Below are positions 8,453-18,909 of a stretch of 64,000 nucleotides of DNA, in pieces (position 1 is the first letter of the stretch; each line of letters begins with the position of its first letter). The position numbers and the translations under genes are program-made. The notes beneath the pieces were generated by a model, which saw only the letters and a program-made list of their open reading frames with translations, ran no database searches and was not told the DNA's origin. This DNA comes from Virgibacillus profundi. Its GTDB lineage: Bacteria; Bacillota; Bacilli; Bacillales; Amphibacillaceae. The stretch is from assembly GCF_002287375.1 (NCBI RefSeq), contig NZ_NPOA01000011.1, forward strand, positions 1 through 64,000. Reading direction: 5' to 3'.

Positions 8453-9030
8453 TCCCCCAACTTCTTAATTAATAATGCTGCTCCCGTAATTAACTGTTAG
8501 GAAAATAAATCTTCCTGAAAATTGCACCGTATTTCGTATTGCTTTTTGTTATCAGAATAAAATATTAAAAATTCCATAAATCTATAACCCCATTATTAAT
8601 ATACTTCGATATTTTGCGGAAATTCCTGTTTATTCAATACGCTTGTTACGATATGATAGTTCCAAGCTTGTTGAATTATTCTCTGTACAGTAACTAATTC
8701 GACATTCTTTTTATAATACCTGCAATATCAGTAACCCGCTGTCATTAGTGGAATATGAGATAATATTTCCGAGACGACGTGGCATGGTGTGGTCGTATCC
8801 TGTTTTATTTCAAAAAAATCAATTTAAACATTGATATTACTTCATTTTAAATGGTACTTGTATTTTCTTCCCATAAACTGAACATTATATGAATAATGTT
8901 TAGGTCTGAGCTTTCTAATTGACTAAAGGAAAATAAAGGAGTAATATTATATGTAATTCAGATATATTTAATTAAGTATATATGAGTTATGTATTCTAAA
9001 TTAAATTAAAATAGTAAAGGGGAGCTCATC
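8453..9030. other. Gene-free region with a possible coding remnant on the minus strand
   Basis: No complete gene is visible. On the minus strand, 8596-8720 can be read as about 40 residues ending in a stop (fragments VELVTVQRII and QEFPQNIEVY) with protein-like composition, but there is a stop just upstream and no start or ribosome site. It may be the 3' end of a decayed gene. The remainder is AT-rich and probably holds the promoter of the dehydrogenase gene at 9031. Confidence 0.35.
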
Positions 9031-9774
9031 ATGGAAAAACTCAAAAATAAAGTCGCAATAATTACTGGAGCAGCACAAGGAATGGGTGCTATGCATGCCC
9101 GTAAATTTGTTGAAGAAGGTGCAAAAGTTGCCATTACTGATATTAACCTGGAAGCTGCTGCAAAATTAGCAGACGAGCTTGGTAAAAATGCTATTGCATT
9201 AAAACTTGATGTTTCAAAAGCGGATAATTGGTCAGAAGTTATAGAAAAAACAGAGGAAAAATTCGGATTAGTTACAGTATTAGTCAATAATGCTGGAGTT
9301 GGTATTTTTAAACCACTGGAAGAACTAACTGAAGAGGATTTCAGATTAACATTTGAAATTGACGAATTGGGTGTCTTCTTGGGTATGAAAGCCGCATTAC
9401 CATCAATGAAGGAAGCAAAAGTTGGGTCAATCGTAAATATCTCATCAGTTGACGGTCTGGTAAGTGCTCCAACAGCAATTGCTTACAGTGCATCAAAACA
9501 TGCTGTTACAGGGATGACTAAGGGTGCTGCAGCTGAACTTGGCCAGTTTAACATTCGTGTTAACTCTGTACATCCTGGAGTAATTGAATCACCAATGGCT
9601 GAACAAGGTGATGTAGCTGAATATATTAAACAACTTGAAAAAGACATTCCTTTAAGAAGAAGAGCAAAAGTAGAAGAAGTTTCAAATCTGGTTATTTATC
9701 TTGCTTCGGAAGATTCAAGTTATTCAACTGGATCGCAATTCGTTGTTGATGGTGGTATGATTTCTGATTTGTAA
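9031..9774 (+). CDS. Short-chain dehydrogenase/reductase (classical SDR)
   Basis: A 247-residue classical SDR. The N-terminal Rossmann motif is TGAAQGMG, an Asp after beta-2 (ITDINLE) suggests NAD(H) preference, NNAGVG is present, and the catalytic Ser-Tyr-Lys set is in NISSVDG and YSASKHA. The C-terminus ends with GSQFVVDGGM. Length and motifs fit 3-alpha/20-beta-hydroxysteroid or glucose-type dehydrogenases, but substrate cannot be assigned. It has a GGGGAG ribosome site and its own terminator, so it is monocistronic. A second SDR of the same type lies at 43654-44418. Confidence 0.88.
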   Translation: MEKLKNKVAIITGAAQGMGAMHARKFVEEGAKVAITDINLEAAAKLADELGKNAIALKLDVSKADNWSEVIEKTEEKFGLVTVLVNNAGVGIFKPLEELTEEDFRLTFEIDELGVFLGMKAALPSMKEAKVGSIVNISSVDGLVSAPTAIAYSASKHAVTGMTKGAAAELGQFNIRVNSVHPGVIESPMAEQGDVAEYIKQLEKDIPLRRRAKVEEVSNLVIYLASEDSSYSTGSQFVVDGGMISDL

Positions 9775-9800
9775 TCACCTTATTTATTTTAAATAGTGAA

Positions 9801-9846
9801 AATCCAAATTTCTCAGTATTAACTTAGAGGAATTTGGATTTTTTTA
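9801..9846 (+). terminator. Rho-independent terminator after the SDR gene
   Basis: AATCCAAATT and AATTTGGATT form a 10-bp stem with an approximately 20-nt loop, followed by a run of T. Confidence 0.8.
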
Positions 9847-9906
9847 TGTATACTTTCCCTTAACTTCCATACATCGAAGTAATTCTTGAGTTAAAAGTAA
9901 ATCTCT

Positions 9907-10293
9907 CTATAGATGTATTGCTTTTCTTGCCAATTTATCTGCATTACCATTTTTCTTTTCAGGAATCCATTTGATAAAAAAGTGAGGAAAATGATCAGCT
10001 TCTTCATTTATTTTTTCAAGGAGGGGAAGAAATGTTTTGTTTTTCGTATAACCCTTTTCAATGACGTCTACAACTACTCTTGAATCTGAACGAAAGGATA
10101 ATATTTCGGCAGGAAAATGCCTCCTGCAGATCCCTAGTGCTTTGATAACTGCATGAAACTCCGCTTCATGATTAGATAATATCCCGAGTGGAAATGAATA
10201 TTCATGCGTACGACCGCCCGTCTTTATATAAATACCGGCACCACTTAGGCCGGGATTCCCACTTGAAGCTCCATCTGTATATACTTCTATCAA
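9907..10293 (-). CDS. RNase H-like (ribonuclease HI family) protein
   Basis: I place the start at TTG 10293, giving 128 residues beginning LIEVYTDG, because TAGGAG lies at the right distance upstream; a longer reading to 10386 has no ribosome site. The RNase H acidic residues are visible: Asp in VYTDGASSGNPG, Glu in NHEAEFHAV, Asp in FRSDSRVVV and Asp in GNADKLA. It resembles the short RNase HI-like proteins of Bacilli (B. subtilis YpeP type). It would act on RNA-DNA hybrids in the cytoplasm, though some family members have weak activity. Confidence 0.8.
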   Translation of the reverse strand: MIEVYTDGASSGNPGLSGAGIYIKTGGRTHEYSFPLGILSNHEAEFHAVIKALGICRRHFPAEILSFRSDSRVVVDVIEKGYTKNKTFLPLLEKINEEADHFPHFFIKWIPEKKNGNADKLARKAIHL

Positions 10294-10464
10294 ATTTGTA
10301 ACACTCCTATAATATAATCTTAATCCTAGTATAACTGAAAATAAGAAGTAGCAAAACCTTCCCTGTTTTATCTTAAAAATGGTCAATTGTACTTACAATA
10401 GGTGACATGTGGATAAAATAATGGCAAAATAGGAAGGAGAACATGTTTTCAGGGGTGTAAAACA

Positions 10465-11742
10465 ATGAAGCCGAGACTCGTACAAGAACAGACACTTAAA
10501 CAGAAAATGAATCAATCACTACTTCAGGCCATTCATATTCTGCAATTTTCGAGTGTTGAGTTAATTGAATACATCCAGGAGATCTCCAAGGAAAATCCAT
10601 TGATTGAAGAAGTAAATTATGATTATGATATTGCACAGTACAAATCTTCACAATCCAATCAGACTTCTATTGGAGAGATAAACCAAGCTGAACTAACCAT
10701 GTATGATCATTTAAAAAATCAACTATATACATTGGATATTCCTGAGGATATCAAACCAATCGTTAATTATGGGATTGATTCATTAAATGAAGACGGGTAT
10801 TTAACAATTGACATGGAGCTCTGGGCAGCTGAGTTTGATGCGGAAATGGAAACTGTTGAACAAGCATTACATATGATTCAATCACTGGACCCGATTGGTA
10901 TTGGTGCAAGGAACCTGACTGAAAGTATTATCTTACAATTGAAAGCGCAAGATCACCATGATCAATTTATAGAAAATCTGCTCACAGAACATTTAGAATG
11001 GATCGCTGAAGAAAATATTGCCGAGATAGCCGATCATTATAGTATCACCGAAGAACATGCCGAGCGGCTCATTGGCCATATTAAATCTTGTCATCCAAAG
11101 CCTGGACAGCTTTTGGCAGAAAATAAAGCTGAATACATCATACCAGAGGCATCTATTTATAAGGAAGAAGGAAAGTGGAAAATCTCCTTTTATAAGTGGA
11201 ATTCGCCAACGATTGAAATTAATCAGGCATATGCCGGCATCAAAGATTTCGAAAAAGAAGCAGCAGATTATTTGAAGGAAAAATATAAGCAAATCAATTG
11301 GCTAAATCAGGCTATTTCCTATCGTACTAATACATTGGAGCTGGTTATAAGGAAAATAGTTGAAAAGCAATATATGTTTTTTGAGCATGGAACCTTTATG
11401 CTGCAGCCATTGACTTTACGCGAAATTGCTGTTGACCTTGATTTGCATATTTCCACAATCAGCCGAGCAATTAACCATAAATATGTACAGACAAAAAACG
11501 GCGTCCTGCCGATCAAGTTTTTTCTGCAATCAGGAATTAGGCAGGAAAATGGCAAGCAGACTGCAGCTTTTGCAATAAAGCAGCTGATCGTTGAAATGAT
11601 TCAACATGAAGAAGCGCCCTTATCAGATGAAGCAATAAAAAAGAAATTAAATGATGAGTTTGGGATTACAATAGCCCGCCGTACTGTCATGAAATACCGC
11701 GAACAATTAAATATTCCCTCATCCTGGAAAAGAAAGAAGTGA
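10465..11742 (+). CDS. rpoN: RNA polymerase sigma-54 factor
   Basis: A 425-residue sigma-54 (SigL in Bacillus). The N-terminal activator-interacting region is Gln/Leu-rich (QKMNQSLLQAIHILQ), the central core-binding region follows, and the C-terminal RpoN box ARRTVMKYRE, which contacts the -24 element, is near residue 405. Sigma-54 directs transcription of genes that need an enhancer-binding ATPase, such as levanase, amino-acid catabolic or acetoin genes in Bacillus. No sigma-54 activator gene lies in this window. The stop overlaps the reading frame of the glutaredoxin-like gene, with which it forms an operon upstream of the cggR region. Confidence 0.95.
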   Translation: MKPRLVQEQTLKQKMNQSLLQAIHILQFSSVELIEYIQEISKENPLIEEVNYDYDIAQYKSSQSNQTSIGEINQAELTMYDHLKNQLYTLDIPEDIKPIVNYGIDSLNEDGYLTIDMELWAAEFDAEMETVEQALHMIQSLDPIGIGARNLTESIILQLKAQDHHDQFIENLLTEHLEWIAEENIAEIADHYSITEEHAERLIGHIKSCHPKPGQLLAENKAEYIIPEASIYKEEGKWKISFYKWNSPTIEINQAYAGIKDFEKEAADYLKEKYKQINWLNQAISYRTNTLELVIRKIVEKQYMFFEHGTFMLQPLTLREIAVDLDLHISTISRAINHKYVQTKNGVLPIKFFLQSGIRQENGKQTAAFAIKQLIVEMIQHEEAPLSDEAIKKKLNDEFGITIARRTVMKYREQLNIPSSWKRKK

Positions 11743-11750
11743 AGGAAGCC

Positions 11751-11993
11751 ATGTTAAAAGTTATTTTTTATACGAAAGAAGTATGTTCATTATGTGATGA
11801 TGCAAAGGCGTTATTATTAATGCTTCAGCATGATTATCCCTTTGAACTGGAAGAACGTGATATTTATACAAATGATGCCTGGCTTGAGGAATACCAGCTA
11901 TTGATCCCGTTTGTCAAAATAAATGATACGACACTGGATTGTGAACAAGTTAATATAGTTTCATTGGAAGAAGCTTTGAAGGAGAATGTGTAA
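11751..11993 (+). CDS. Glutaredoxin-like (thioredoxin-fold) small protein
   Basis: About 80 residues starting at ATG 11751 (a GTG at 11739 is possible but has a poorer site). The redox motif is CSLC in FYTKEVCSLCDDA, the cis-Pro is in LLIPFVKIN, and the length matches the DUF836/glutaredoxin-like family. It is translationally linked to rpoN. Similar small proteins are found between rpoN and cggR in other Bacillaceae; partner and substrate are unknown. Confidence 0.82.
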   Translation: MLKVIFYTKEVCSLCDDAKALLLMLQHDYPFELEERDIYTNDAWLEEYQLLIPFVKINDTTLDCEQVNIVSLEEALKENV

Positions 11994-12026
11994 AAAATTT
12001 GGTGATGCTATAAATTTCTTATACGA

Positions 12027-12062
12027 AAGCCGTACCCATTAGTCGATACGGCTATTTCTTTT
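12027..12062 (+). terminator. Terminator after rpoN-glutaredoxin
   Basis: AAGCCGTAC pairs with GATACGGCT and is followed by ATTTCTTTTT. The T-rich tail overlaps the 3' end of the convergent gene at 12052. Confidence 0.7.
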
Positions 12063-13884
12063 TCAAGAAAGGATAAGAGAATACTAATCCTAGCAAATAT
12101 AAAACTACTAAAAAATAAACGGGAAGTAAATGTATAAAAGTTGTATATCCAACGTATATATGTGTTCCAATTCCCGCGATAAACGCAGGTAATGCTCCTA
12201 TAGCAAGTGTATTCCAAATCCAGCGTTCCCCTTTTCTAAAACCCCATAGTGAAAGCATTAGAACAAGCAAACCAACACTTACAAGGGCACTGCCAAATCC
12301 TGCTCGGTCATGTGCGATAACAGGAATCAAATTTTCATTAATACTGTCTAACATCCCTGGGGTCATACATAAGAAGCTTAAGTCAGTTGACACAAAAACT
12401 GTGGATACACCTATTGTCGAAATAACTATACCGCCAACGACGATCAAAAATCCTAGCATAATAAACATGAGCTGTCCATAGAGTCCGTATCGCCACGCTT
12501 TATCATTCTTTCCATGACTGGAATATGGGGTTTCTTTAACACTTTTACCTTCCTTAAAGCTAAAATAATATATTGGCAATAAGAAGAGCCAAAACAAACC
12601 ATGAAGCCAATCAAAGTAACCAAAGCCGATAAAAAGTAAAATCCCAAGAAATCCTACAATTGCTGCACTGTGGAATGCAACCTTAGCCCAATGCATGCCA
12701 TGTTTAATCCCGTGTCGTGCAAGCTGGATATACAATATTCCTCCAGATATCATCGTTCCAGCCAGCGCCATTCTATCATGTGACATAAATGATAAAATAA
12801 GTGGATTTACCTGTAGAATTTCAGCTCTTGTTAACCCGATAAAAGTTTCATCATATGGGAGTATAATACTTGTAAACGCAAAATATAAGGCTACGATTCC
12901 TCCGATTAGGATGGAAAGGCCGAATAAAAACGACCAGAACCAGTTTTGGTTTTTAATAGGTTGGACTTCTTCATACAATAATCGTTCATGTATTCGCTTT
13001 GGTAACCCTGGTCCAGCTTTCACGTAGCCATCTGTTAGCATTAACAAATCCGCACCAGCACGAAATAAAGCATAAGCGTCCTCTGGTGTCTCCACACCAC
13101 CAGAAGTGATAAGCCTTAGCTCTGGATAAAGATCCTTAACCTGTTTAACCGTTTTAGTTAGACACATATTTGCATTTGTAGCCTCATACCAATAGCTGCC
13201 CTCCGTTTGACGGGGAGCATTTACGACTATGCCGCCAATACATGTAGGCTGTATGATTTCCTCCATTTTGAATTCTTTATTGTGAATTTCTTCAGTAGAT
13301 AAAGATACATAAAAAGGACGCTCTAACCCTATAAGATTATCTTCCTGACATGAGTTAATTTGCCCATTTGTTCCGATAAACCCATCCACAAAAGGTGTTA
13401 AATGTTGCACAATTATGTCCAATTCATTTCTTTTTATCTGTTCATCTATCCTGGCCAATATGGGAATTTGGATATTCAGCTTAGTTAATTTTTTAATCGC
13501 TAGTTTAAGAGGAACCTTCTCCTGATAATTGGAAAACAGAATATGACTCTCTGACTTTTTTGGTTCTCTTTGTTCTTTTGGTTCGTTTAAGACGATGGGC
13601 CCAATTTCTACAAATCCGAAGCCTAACTCCTGGAAGGCGTTAACACCTGACAAATTAGGATCAATATGACCACTTAACCCAATTGGGGAAGGAAATTTCA
13701 TATGATTCATTTCTTTTTGAAATTCCAGTGGGGGTTTTATATGTCCCAAAAACCCAATAATATGTCTGCCACCAGGAATAGATGCAATTGTGCTCATGGA
13801 TTTATGTATAAACTCTCGGCTTGTTTTCGGACTTATTTTATCTAATAAAAGTTTCTTTAATGGATGATAAGACCAATCTGGCAT
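12052..13884 (-). CDS. DHODH-like TIM-barrel protein fused to a duplicated four-helix membrane domain
   Basis: I start at ATG 13884 (MPDWSYHP, 610 residues), because GAAGGTG lies 6 nt upstream and MPDWSYHP is a familiar start for DHODH-like proteins. Residues 1-320 follow dihydroorotate dehydrogenase: GLSGHIDPN at the FMN site, GFIGTNG and the phosphate-binding ITSGGVETPEDAY. The usual FMN-site LDKN and catalytic LKIAPD are changed to SGHIDPN and LARIDEQ, so pyrimidine synthesis is doubtful. Residues about 330-610 hold eight predicted helices in two similar halves, each with a loop motif S/AHDR-x-A/G before its second helix. It stands alone on the minus strand, not in a pyr operon. Confidence 0.8.
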   Translation of the reverse strand: MPDWSYHPLKKLLLDKISPKTSREFIHKSMSTIASIPGGRHIIGFLGHIKPPLEFQKEMNHMKFPSPIGLSGHIDPNLSGVNAFQELGFGFVEIGPIVLNEPKEQREPKKSESHILFSNYQEKVPLKLAIKKLTKLNIQIPILARIDEQIKRNELDIIVQHLTPFVDGFIGTNGQINSCQEDNLIGLERPFYVSLSTEEIHNKEFKMEEIIQPTCIGGIVVNAPRQTEGSYWYEATNANMCLTKTVKQVKDLYPELRLITSGGVETPEDAYALFRAGADLLMLTDGYVKAGPGLPKRIHERLLYEEVQPIKNQNWFWSFLFGLSILIGGIVALYFAFTSIILPYDETFIGLTRAEILQVNPLILSFMSHDRMALAGTMISGGILYIQLARHGIKHGMHWAKVAFHSAAIVGFLGILLFIGFGYFDWLHGLFWLFLLPIYYFSFKEGKSVKETPYSSHGKNDKAWRYGLYGQLMFIMLGFLIVVGGIVISTIGVSTVFVSTDLSFLCMTPGMLDSINENLIPVIAHDRAGFGSALVSVGLLVLMLSLWGFRKGERWIWNTLAIGALPAFIAGIGTHIYVGYTTFIHLLPVYFLVVLYLLGLVFSYPFLKKK

Positions 13885-14123
13885 AAACAACACCTTCTTC
13901 ATATTAAAATGGTCTACAGCTATTCCTTCATTGTATAGCTCTCGACTATATTCCCACTTTCATTTTACCATGCTTATCTACAGAGGATAAACTATCTTTT
14001 TCTGATGTTTTATTAAGATAAAAAGGTGATAAGTAAATTGATTTGATTTATAATGAGATTATAATACTAAATGGGAGGTTAATCTTAAATTGAATTAGAA
14101 AAATAAATAAAAGGATTGAAATA

Positions 14124-14489
14124 ATGAAAAACATCTTATTCTTTACCCTTGGTTTTATATCATTCGGAATAGGTATTGCAGGTATTGTGTTACCTGTGCT
14201 GCCAGGCGGTCCGTTTCTTTTATTCGCATCTTTTTGCTTTGCCAAAAGCTCCAAACGCATCGATAAATGGTTTAAAAGTACCTGGGTATACGAAAAATAC
14301 ATCGTAGGATTTCGCCAAAAAAGAGGTATGCTACTTAAAGAGAAAATCCGGATTAATTTAATTGCTGATTTTTTTATCTTGTTTTCAGTATTTTTTGTGG
14401 ATATCCTTATCGTGCAAATTCTCCTTGTGGCACTCGCCCTCTACAAACATTACTATTTCATTAAAAAAATTAAGACGATTAAAGCGTAA
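14124..14489 (+). CDS. DUF454 (YbaN-like) membrane protein
   Basis: A 121-residue protein with two to three membrane segments. The N-terminal pattern FISFGIGIAGIVLPVLPGGPFLLFASFCFAKSS is the family hallmark: a Gly/Pro-rich helix pair followed by a Ser/Lys cytoplasmic edge. Function is unknown in all bacteria. It is just upstream of the cggR promoter and is not part of that operon. Confidence 0.85.
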   Translation: MKNILFFTLGFISFGIGIAGIVLPVLPGGPFLLFASFCFAKSSKRIDKWFKSTWVYEKYIVGFRQKRGMLLKEKIRINLIADFFILFSVFFVDILIVQILLVALALYKHYYFIKKIKTIKA

Positions 14490-14578
14490 GTAAGAAGAAA
14501 ATATGAAGCATTTCGAATAAGGTGTTTTTATAAGTTCGCTGTTATACAGCATATAAATATTTAACACATGCAAATAAA

Positions 14579-14606
14579 TTGAATAATATTTGTACTATGC
14601 TATAAT
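14579..14606 (+). promoter_or_regulatory. Sigma-A promoter of the cggR operon
   Basis: TTGAAT (14579-14584) and TATAAT (14601-14606) are spaced by 16 bp, with an extended TG just before the -10. Transcription should start near 14613, upstream of the CggR operator, so CggR would act as a roadblock as in B. subtilis. Confidence 0.75.
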
Positions 14607-14640
14607 TAATTTGTAAGAAAGCTTATTTTTTTATCCTAAC

Positions 14641-14677
14641 TGGGACATAATATAACCATCCGGGACTTTTCGTGTCC
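14641..14677 (+). promoter_or_regulatory. CggR operator (two direct half-sites)
   Basis: The right half-site CGGGAC-N6-TGTC (14661-14676) is a perfect match to the known B. subtilis operator; the left half-site TGGGAC-N6-TAAC (14641-14656) is imperfect. They are exactly 20 bp apart with a 4-bp linker, as in B. subtilis. In that species, CggR tetramers bind here and release DNA when fructose-1,6-bisphosphate binds. Confidence 0.85.
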
Positions 14678-14696
14678 ATCGAATAGGAGTCTTTTC

Positions 14697-15728
14697 ATGA
14701 GAGCTTTAATTGATTTGCAGAAAAAACTAGTACCTGACCTTTTGGAAGTTATGCAGCAGAGGTATTCTATTTTGCATAGTGTAGATCTTTTTCAGCCAAT
14801 TGGCAGGAGGGGACTTGCAGAGAATGCAAATTTAACAGAACGCAATGTGAGAAGTGAGATCGATTTTTTAAATGAACAAGGTCTCATCTTAGTAACGACA
14901 AAAGGAATGTATATTACAAAAGAGGGTAAAATAATTCTTGATCAGCTAGCGGAATTTATGAGTGAAATAGCTGGATTAAATGTTTTAGAAAAGCAAATCA
15001 AGGATAAATTACATGTGAAGGATATTATTATTGTTCCGGGAAACAGTGATAGATATGAATGGGTAAAACAGGAAATGGGAAAAGCATGTATAGCTTTTTT
15101 GAAAAAAGTTATCAAGGCAAATCATACGATTGCTGTAACAGGTGGCACCACAATGGCTGCTGTAGCTGAAGCGATGACACCATTAACCAAAGAAGACAGC
15201 TACTTGTTTGTACCTGCACGTGGAGGAATTGGTGAGAAGGCAGAAAATCAGGCAAATACAATTGTTGCTGAAATGGCCAAAGGAGCAAAAGGAGACTATC
15301 GTTTGTTATATGTGCCGGATCCGCTAAGTGAATCTGCTTATCAAACGATTATCAACGAGCCAACCATTAATGAAACGTTAAACCAGATTAAAGGTGCTAA
15401 TGTGATTTTGCACGGGATTGGTGATGCTTTTACAATGGCTGAAAGAAGGAAGACGCCGGAATCCATTGCTAAGAAGCTGAAAGAAAATAAAGCGGTTAGT
15501 GAAGCATTTGGATATTATTTTAACGCTATGGGATCTATTGTTCATAAGGTCAGAACAGTTGGTATTCAACTGGAAGATTTAGCTTCGATTGATTATGTCA
15601 TTACAATAGCTGGTGGAGAATCCAAAGGAAAAGCAATAGCTTCTTATTTTCAGCAGGGCAAAAGTGATCTGCTTATCACAGATGAGGCAGCAGCGAAACA
15701 GATTTTAAGGGAAGATCCCTTTAAATAA
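14697..15728 (+). CDS. cggR: Central glycolytic genes regulator CggR (SorC/DeoR family)
   Basis: A 343-residue repressor. Residues 1-85 form a winged helix (LAENANLTERNVRSEIDFLNEQGLI split around the recognition helix), and the remainder is the SorC-type sugar-phosphate domain with VTGGTTMAAVAE and an HGIGDA motif. In B. subtilis it represses the gapA operon and is released by fructose-1,6-bisphosphate. It is the first gene of the operon, so it is autoregulated through the operator at 14641-14677. Starts at ATG 14697 behind AGGAG. The gap to gapA is only 42 bp and has a fresh strong AGGAGG site, which suits much higher gapA expression after mRNA processing. Confidence 0.95.
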   Translation: MRALIDLQKKLVPDLLEVMQQRYSILHSVDLFQPIGRRGLAENANLTERNVRSEIDFLNEQGLILVTTKGMYITKEGKIILDQLAEFMSEIAGLNVLEKQIKDKLHVKDIIIVPGNSDRYEWVKQEMGKACIAFLKKVIKANHTIAVTGGTTMAAVAEAMTPLTKEDSYLFVPARGGIGEKAENQANTIVAEMAKGAKGDYRLLYVPDPLSESAYQTIINEPTINETLNQIKGANVILHGIGDAFTMAERRKTPESIAKKLKENKAVSEAFGYYFNAMGSIVHKVRTVGIQLEDLASIDYVITIAGGESKGKAIASYFQQGKSDLLITDEAAAKQILREDPFK

Positions 15729-15746
15729 ATTTAAACAAAAATATAA

Positions 15747-16778
<1,032 letters not shown>

Positions 16779-16789
16779 GATTTTATAGC

Positions 16790-16830
16790 AAGCGGAGGAG
16801 GATAACATTCCTCCTCCGCTTTAATTTTAT
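16790..16830 (+). terminator. Terminator between gapA and pgk
   Basis: AAGCGGAGGAGG and CCTCCTCCGCTT form a perfect 12-bp stem with an 8-nt loop, followed by a T-rich stretch TTAATTTT. The imperfect T-run suggests partial readthrough. A -10-like TATAAT at 16861-16866 may start a separate pgk transcript. Confidence 0.85.
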
Positions 16831-16944
16831 ACTTTAAAGGTTCTTAGGCCTTTGATGGGTTATAATGATTAAAAGAATACAATTCAGGGAAAACCTAATA
16901 TGGTATCTGAGTTACATAAGCCTTAGATTTGGGAGGGTGTACAA

Positions 16945-18126
16945 ATGAATAAAAAAACACTTCAAGACCTTAATGTAGAAGGAAAGAAAGTTTTTTGCCG
17001 TGTTGATTTTAATGTACCGATGAAAGATGGGGTAGTTACAGATGATACACGGATCAAAGCAGCATTACCAACAATCAATTATCTATCAGAACAAGGTGCT
17101 ATAGTTATTTTGGCAAGTCATCTTGGCAGGCCAAAAGGTCAGGTAGTTGAAGAATTACGTCTGGATCCTGTTGCTGAGCGATTAAGTGAATTAATTGGAA
17201 AAGATGTAGTGAAAACAGATGCTGTATATGGTAAAGAAGTAAATGAAGCTTTATCTCAAATTAGTGATGGCGATCTATTATTAATTGAAAATGTTCGTTT
17301 TGAAGCTGGTGAGGAAAAGAATGATCCGGAATTAGCACAGAGTTTTGCAGATATGGCTGATTTCTTTGTGAATGATGCATTTGGTGCAGCACATCGAGCA
17401 CATGCATCAACTACAGGTGTTGCAGAAAAATTACCTTCAGCTGCTGGTTGCCTGATGGAAAAGGAAATCGATGTTTTAGGAAAAGCATTGGAAAATCCGG
17501 AGCGTCCATTTACCGCAATTATTGGTGGAGCGAAGGTTAAAGATAAAATAAATGTTATTGATAATCTATTGGATAAAGTAGATAACTTAATTATTGGCGG
17601 TGGATTAGCGTACACCTTCATCAAAGCACAAGGTCACGAAATTGGTAAGTCCTTATTGGAAGAGGATAAAATTGATCTGGCCAAGGAATTCATGAAAAAG
17701 GCAGAGGAAAAGGATGTTAATCTTGTTCTTCCGGTCGATGCAGTTATTGCAGACGATTTTTCCGAAACAGCTAATACAAAAATTGTTCCAATTGATCAAA
17801 TTCCAGCCGACTGGGAAGCATTGGATATTGGTACACAAACCCGCGAGAAATTCAGTCAGATTGTAGCAGATTCAAAGCTTATCCTTTGGAATGGTCCAAT
17901 GGGTGTGTTTGAAATGAATGCATTCGCAGGTGGAACAAAAGCTGTAGCTGAAGCTTTGGCAAATACGGATGGCTATTCCATAATCGGTGGCGGAGATTCT
18001 GCTGCAGCTGTTGAAAAGTTTGGCTTTGCTGAAGACATGGATCATGTATCCACAGGTGGCGGAGCTTCTCTTGAGTTTATGGAAGGTAAGGTCCTTCCAG
18101 GTGTACAAGCTTTAAATAATAAATAA
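16945..18126 (+). CDS. pgk: Phosphoglycerate kinase
   Basis: A 393-residue monomeric kinase producing ATP and 3-phosphoglycerate. Visible landmarks are the N-terminal FCRVDFNVP, the basic-patch [19 protein letters not shown] and the nucleotide-binding [13 protein letters not shown]. Length is normal. It has a GGGAGGGTG ribosome site and lies 24 bp before tpiA in the same operon. Confidence 0.97.
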   Translation: MNKKTLQDLNVEGKKVFCRVDFNVPMKDGVVTDDTRIKAALPTINYLSEQGAIVILASHLGRPKGQVVEELRLDPVAERLSELIGKDVVKTDAVYGKEVNEALSQISDGDLLLIENVRFEAGEEKNDPELAQSFADMADFFVNDAFGAAHRAHASTTGVAEKLPSAAGCLMEKEIDVLGKALENPERPFTAIIGGAKVKDKINVIDNLLDKVDNLIIGGGLAYTFIKAQGHEIGKSLLEEDKIDLAKEFMKKAEEKDVNLVLPVDAVIADDFSETANTKIVPIDQIPADWEALDIGTQTREKFSQIVADSKLILWNGPMGVFEMNAFAGGTKAVAEALANTDGYSIIGGGDSAAAVEKFGFAEDMDHVSTGGGASLEFMEGKVLPGVQALNNK

Positions 18127-18150
18127 AAATTTTAATGGAGAGGTGATACC

Positions 18151-18909
18151 ATGCGTAAAAAAGTAATTGCAGGAAATTGGAAAATGAATAAAGTATTATC
18201 TGAAGCAAATGGTTTTGTTGAAGAAGTAGTTATTAAAGTACCTAAAAGTGACAATGTAGAAGCAATTGTTTGTGCACCATTTCCTTATTTAGCTTCATTG
18301 GTTGAAAAATCAAAAGGATCAGATGTGAAAATCAGTGCACAAAATATGCATTTTGAAGATAACGGTGCCTTCACTGGTGAGGTTAGTCCGGTTATGCTTA
18401 AAGATATTGGTGTAACACACGTCGTACTGGGACATTCCGAACGCCGTGAATACTTTGCTGAAACAGATGAGACGGTAAACAAGAAAACACATGCAGCATT
18501 TAACCATGGATTAACTCCGATTGTATGTGTAGGTGAAACACTTGAGCAGCGTGAAGCAAATGAAACGATGAATCATGTTGGAGATCAAGTGAAAAATGCA
18601 TTAGAAGGACTATCCAATGAACAAGTGGCAGAAACAATTATTGCTTATGAACCAATTTGGGCAATCGGTACTGGGAAAACAGCATCAAGTGAAGATGCTA
18701 ATGAGGTCTGCAGTCATATTCGTAACGTTGTAAAAGAAGTATCAACAGTTGAGACAGCAGAAAAAGTAGTTATTCAGTATGGTGGCAGTGTGAAACCGGC
18801 GAATATTGAAGAATTACTAACACAATCCGATATCGATGGTGCATTGGTTGGAGGCGCAAGTCTTGAAGCAGAATCCTTCCTGCAGCTTGTGGAGGCAGGT
18901 ACGAAATGA
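18151..18909 (+). CDS. tpiA: Triosephosphate isomerase
   Basis: A 252-residue TIM barrel interconverting dihydroxyacetone phosphate and glyceraldehyde-3-phosphate. The substrate Lys in GNWKMNK, the electrophile His in VLGHSERR, the catalytic Glu in [10 protein letters not shown] and the phosphate loop GGSVKPAN are all present. Its stop overlaps the gpmI start by 4 bp (ATGA), giving translational coupling. Confidence 0.97.
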   Translation: MRKKVIAGNWKMNKVLSEANGFVEEVVIKVPKSDNVEAIVCAPFPYLASLVEKSKGSDVKISAQNMHFEDNGAFTGEVSPVMLKDIGVTHVVLGHSERREYFAETDETVNKKTHAAFNHGLTPIVCVGETLEQREANETMNHVGDQVKNALEGLSNEQVAETIIAYEPIWAIGTGKTASSEDANEVCSHIRNVVKEVSTVETAEKVVIQYGGSVKPANIEELLTQSDIDGALVGGASLEAESFLQLVEAGTK

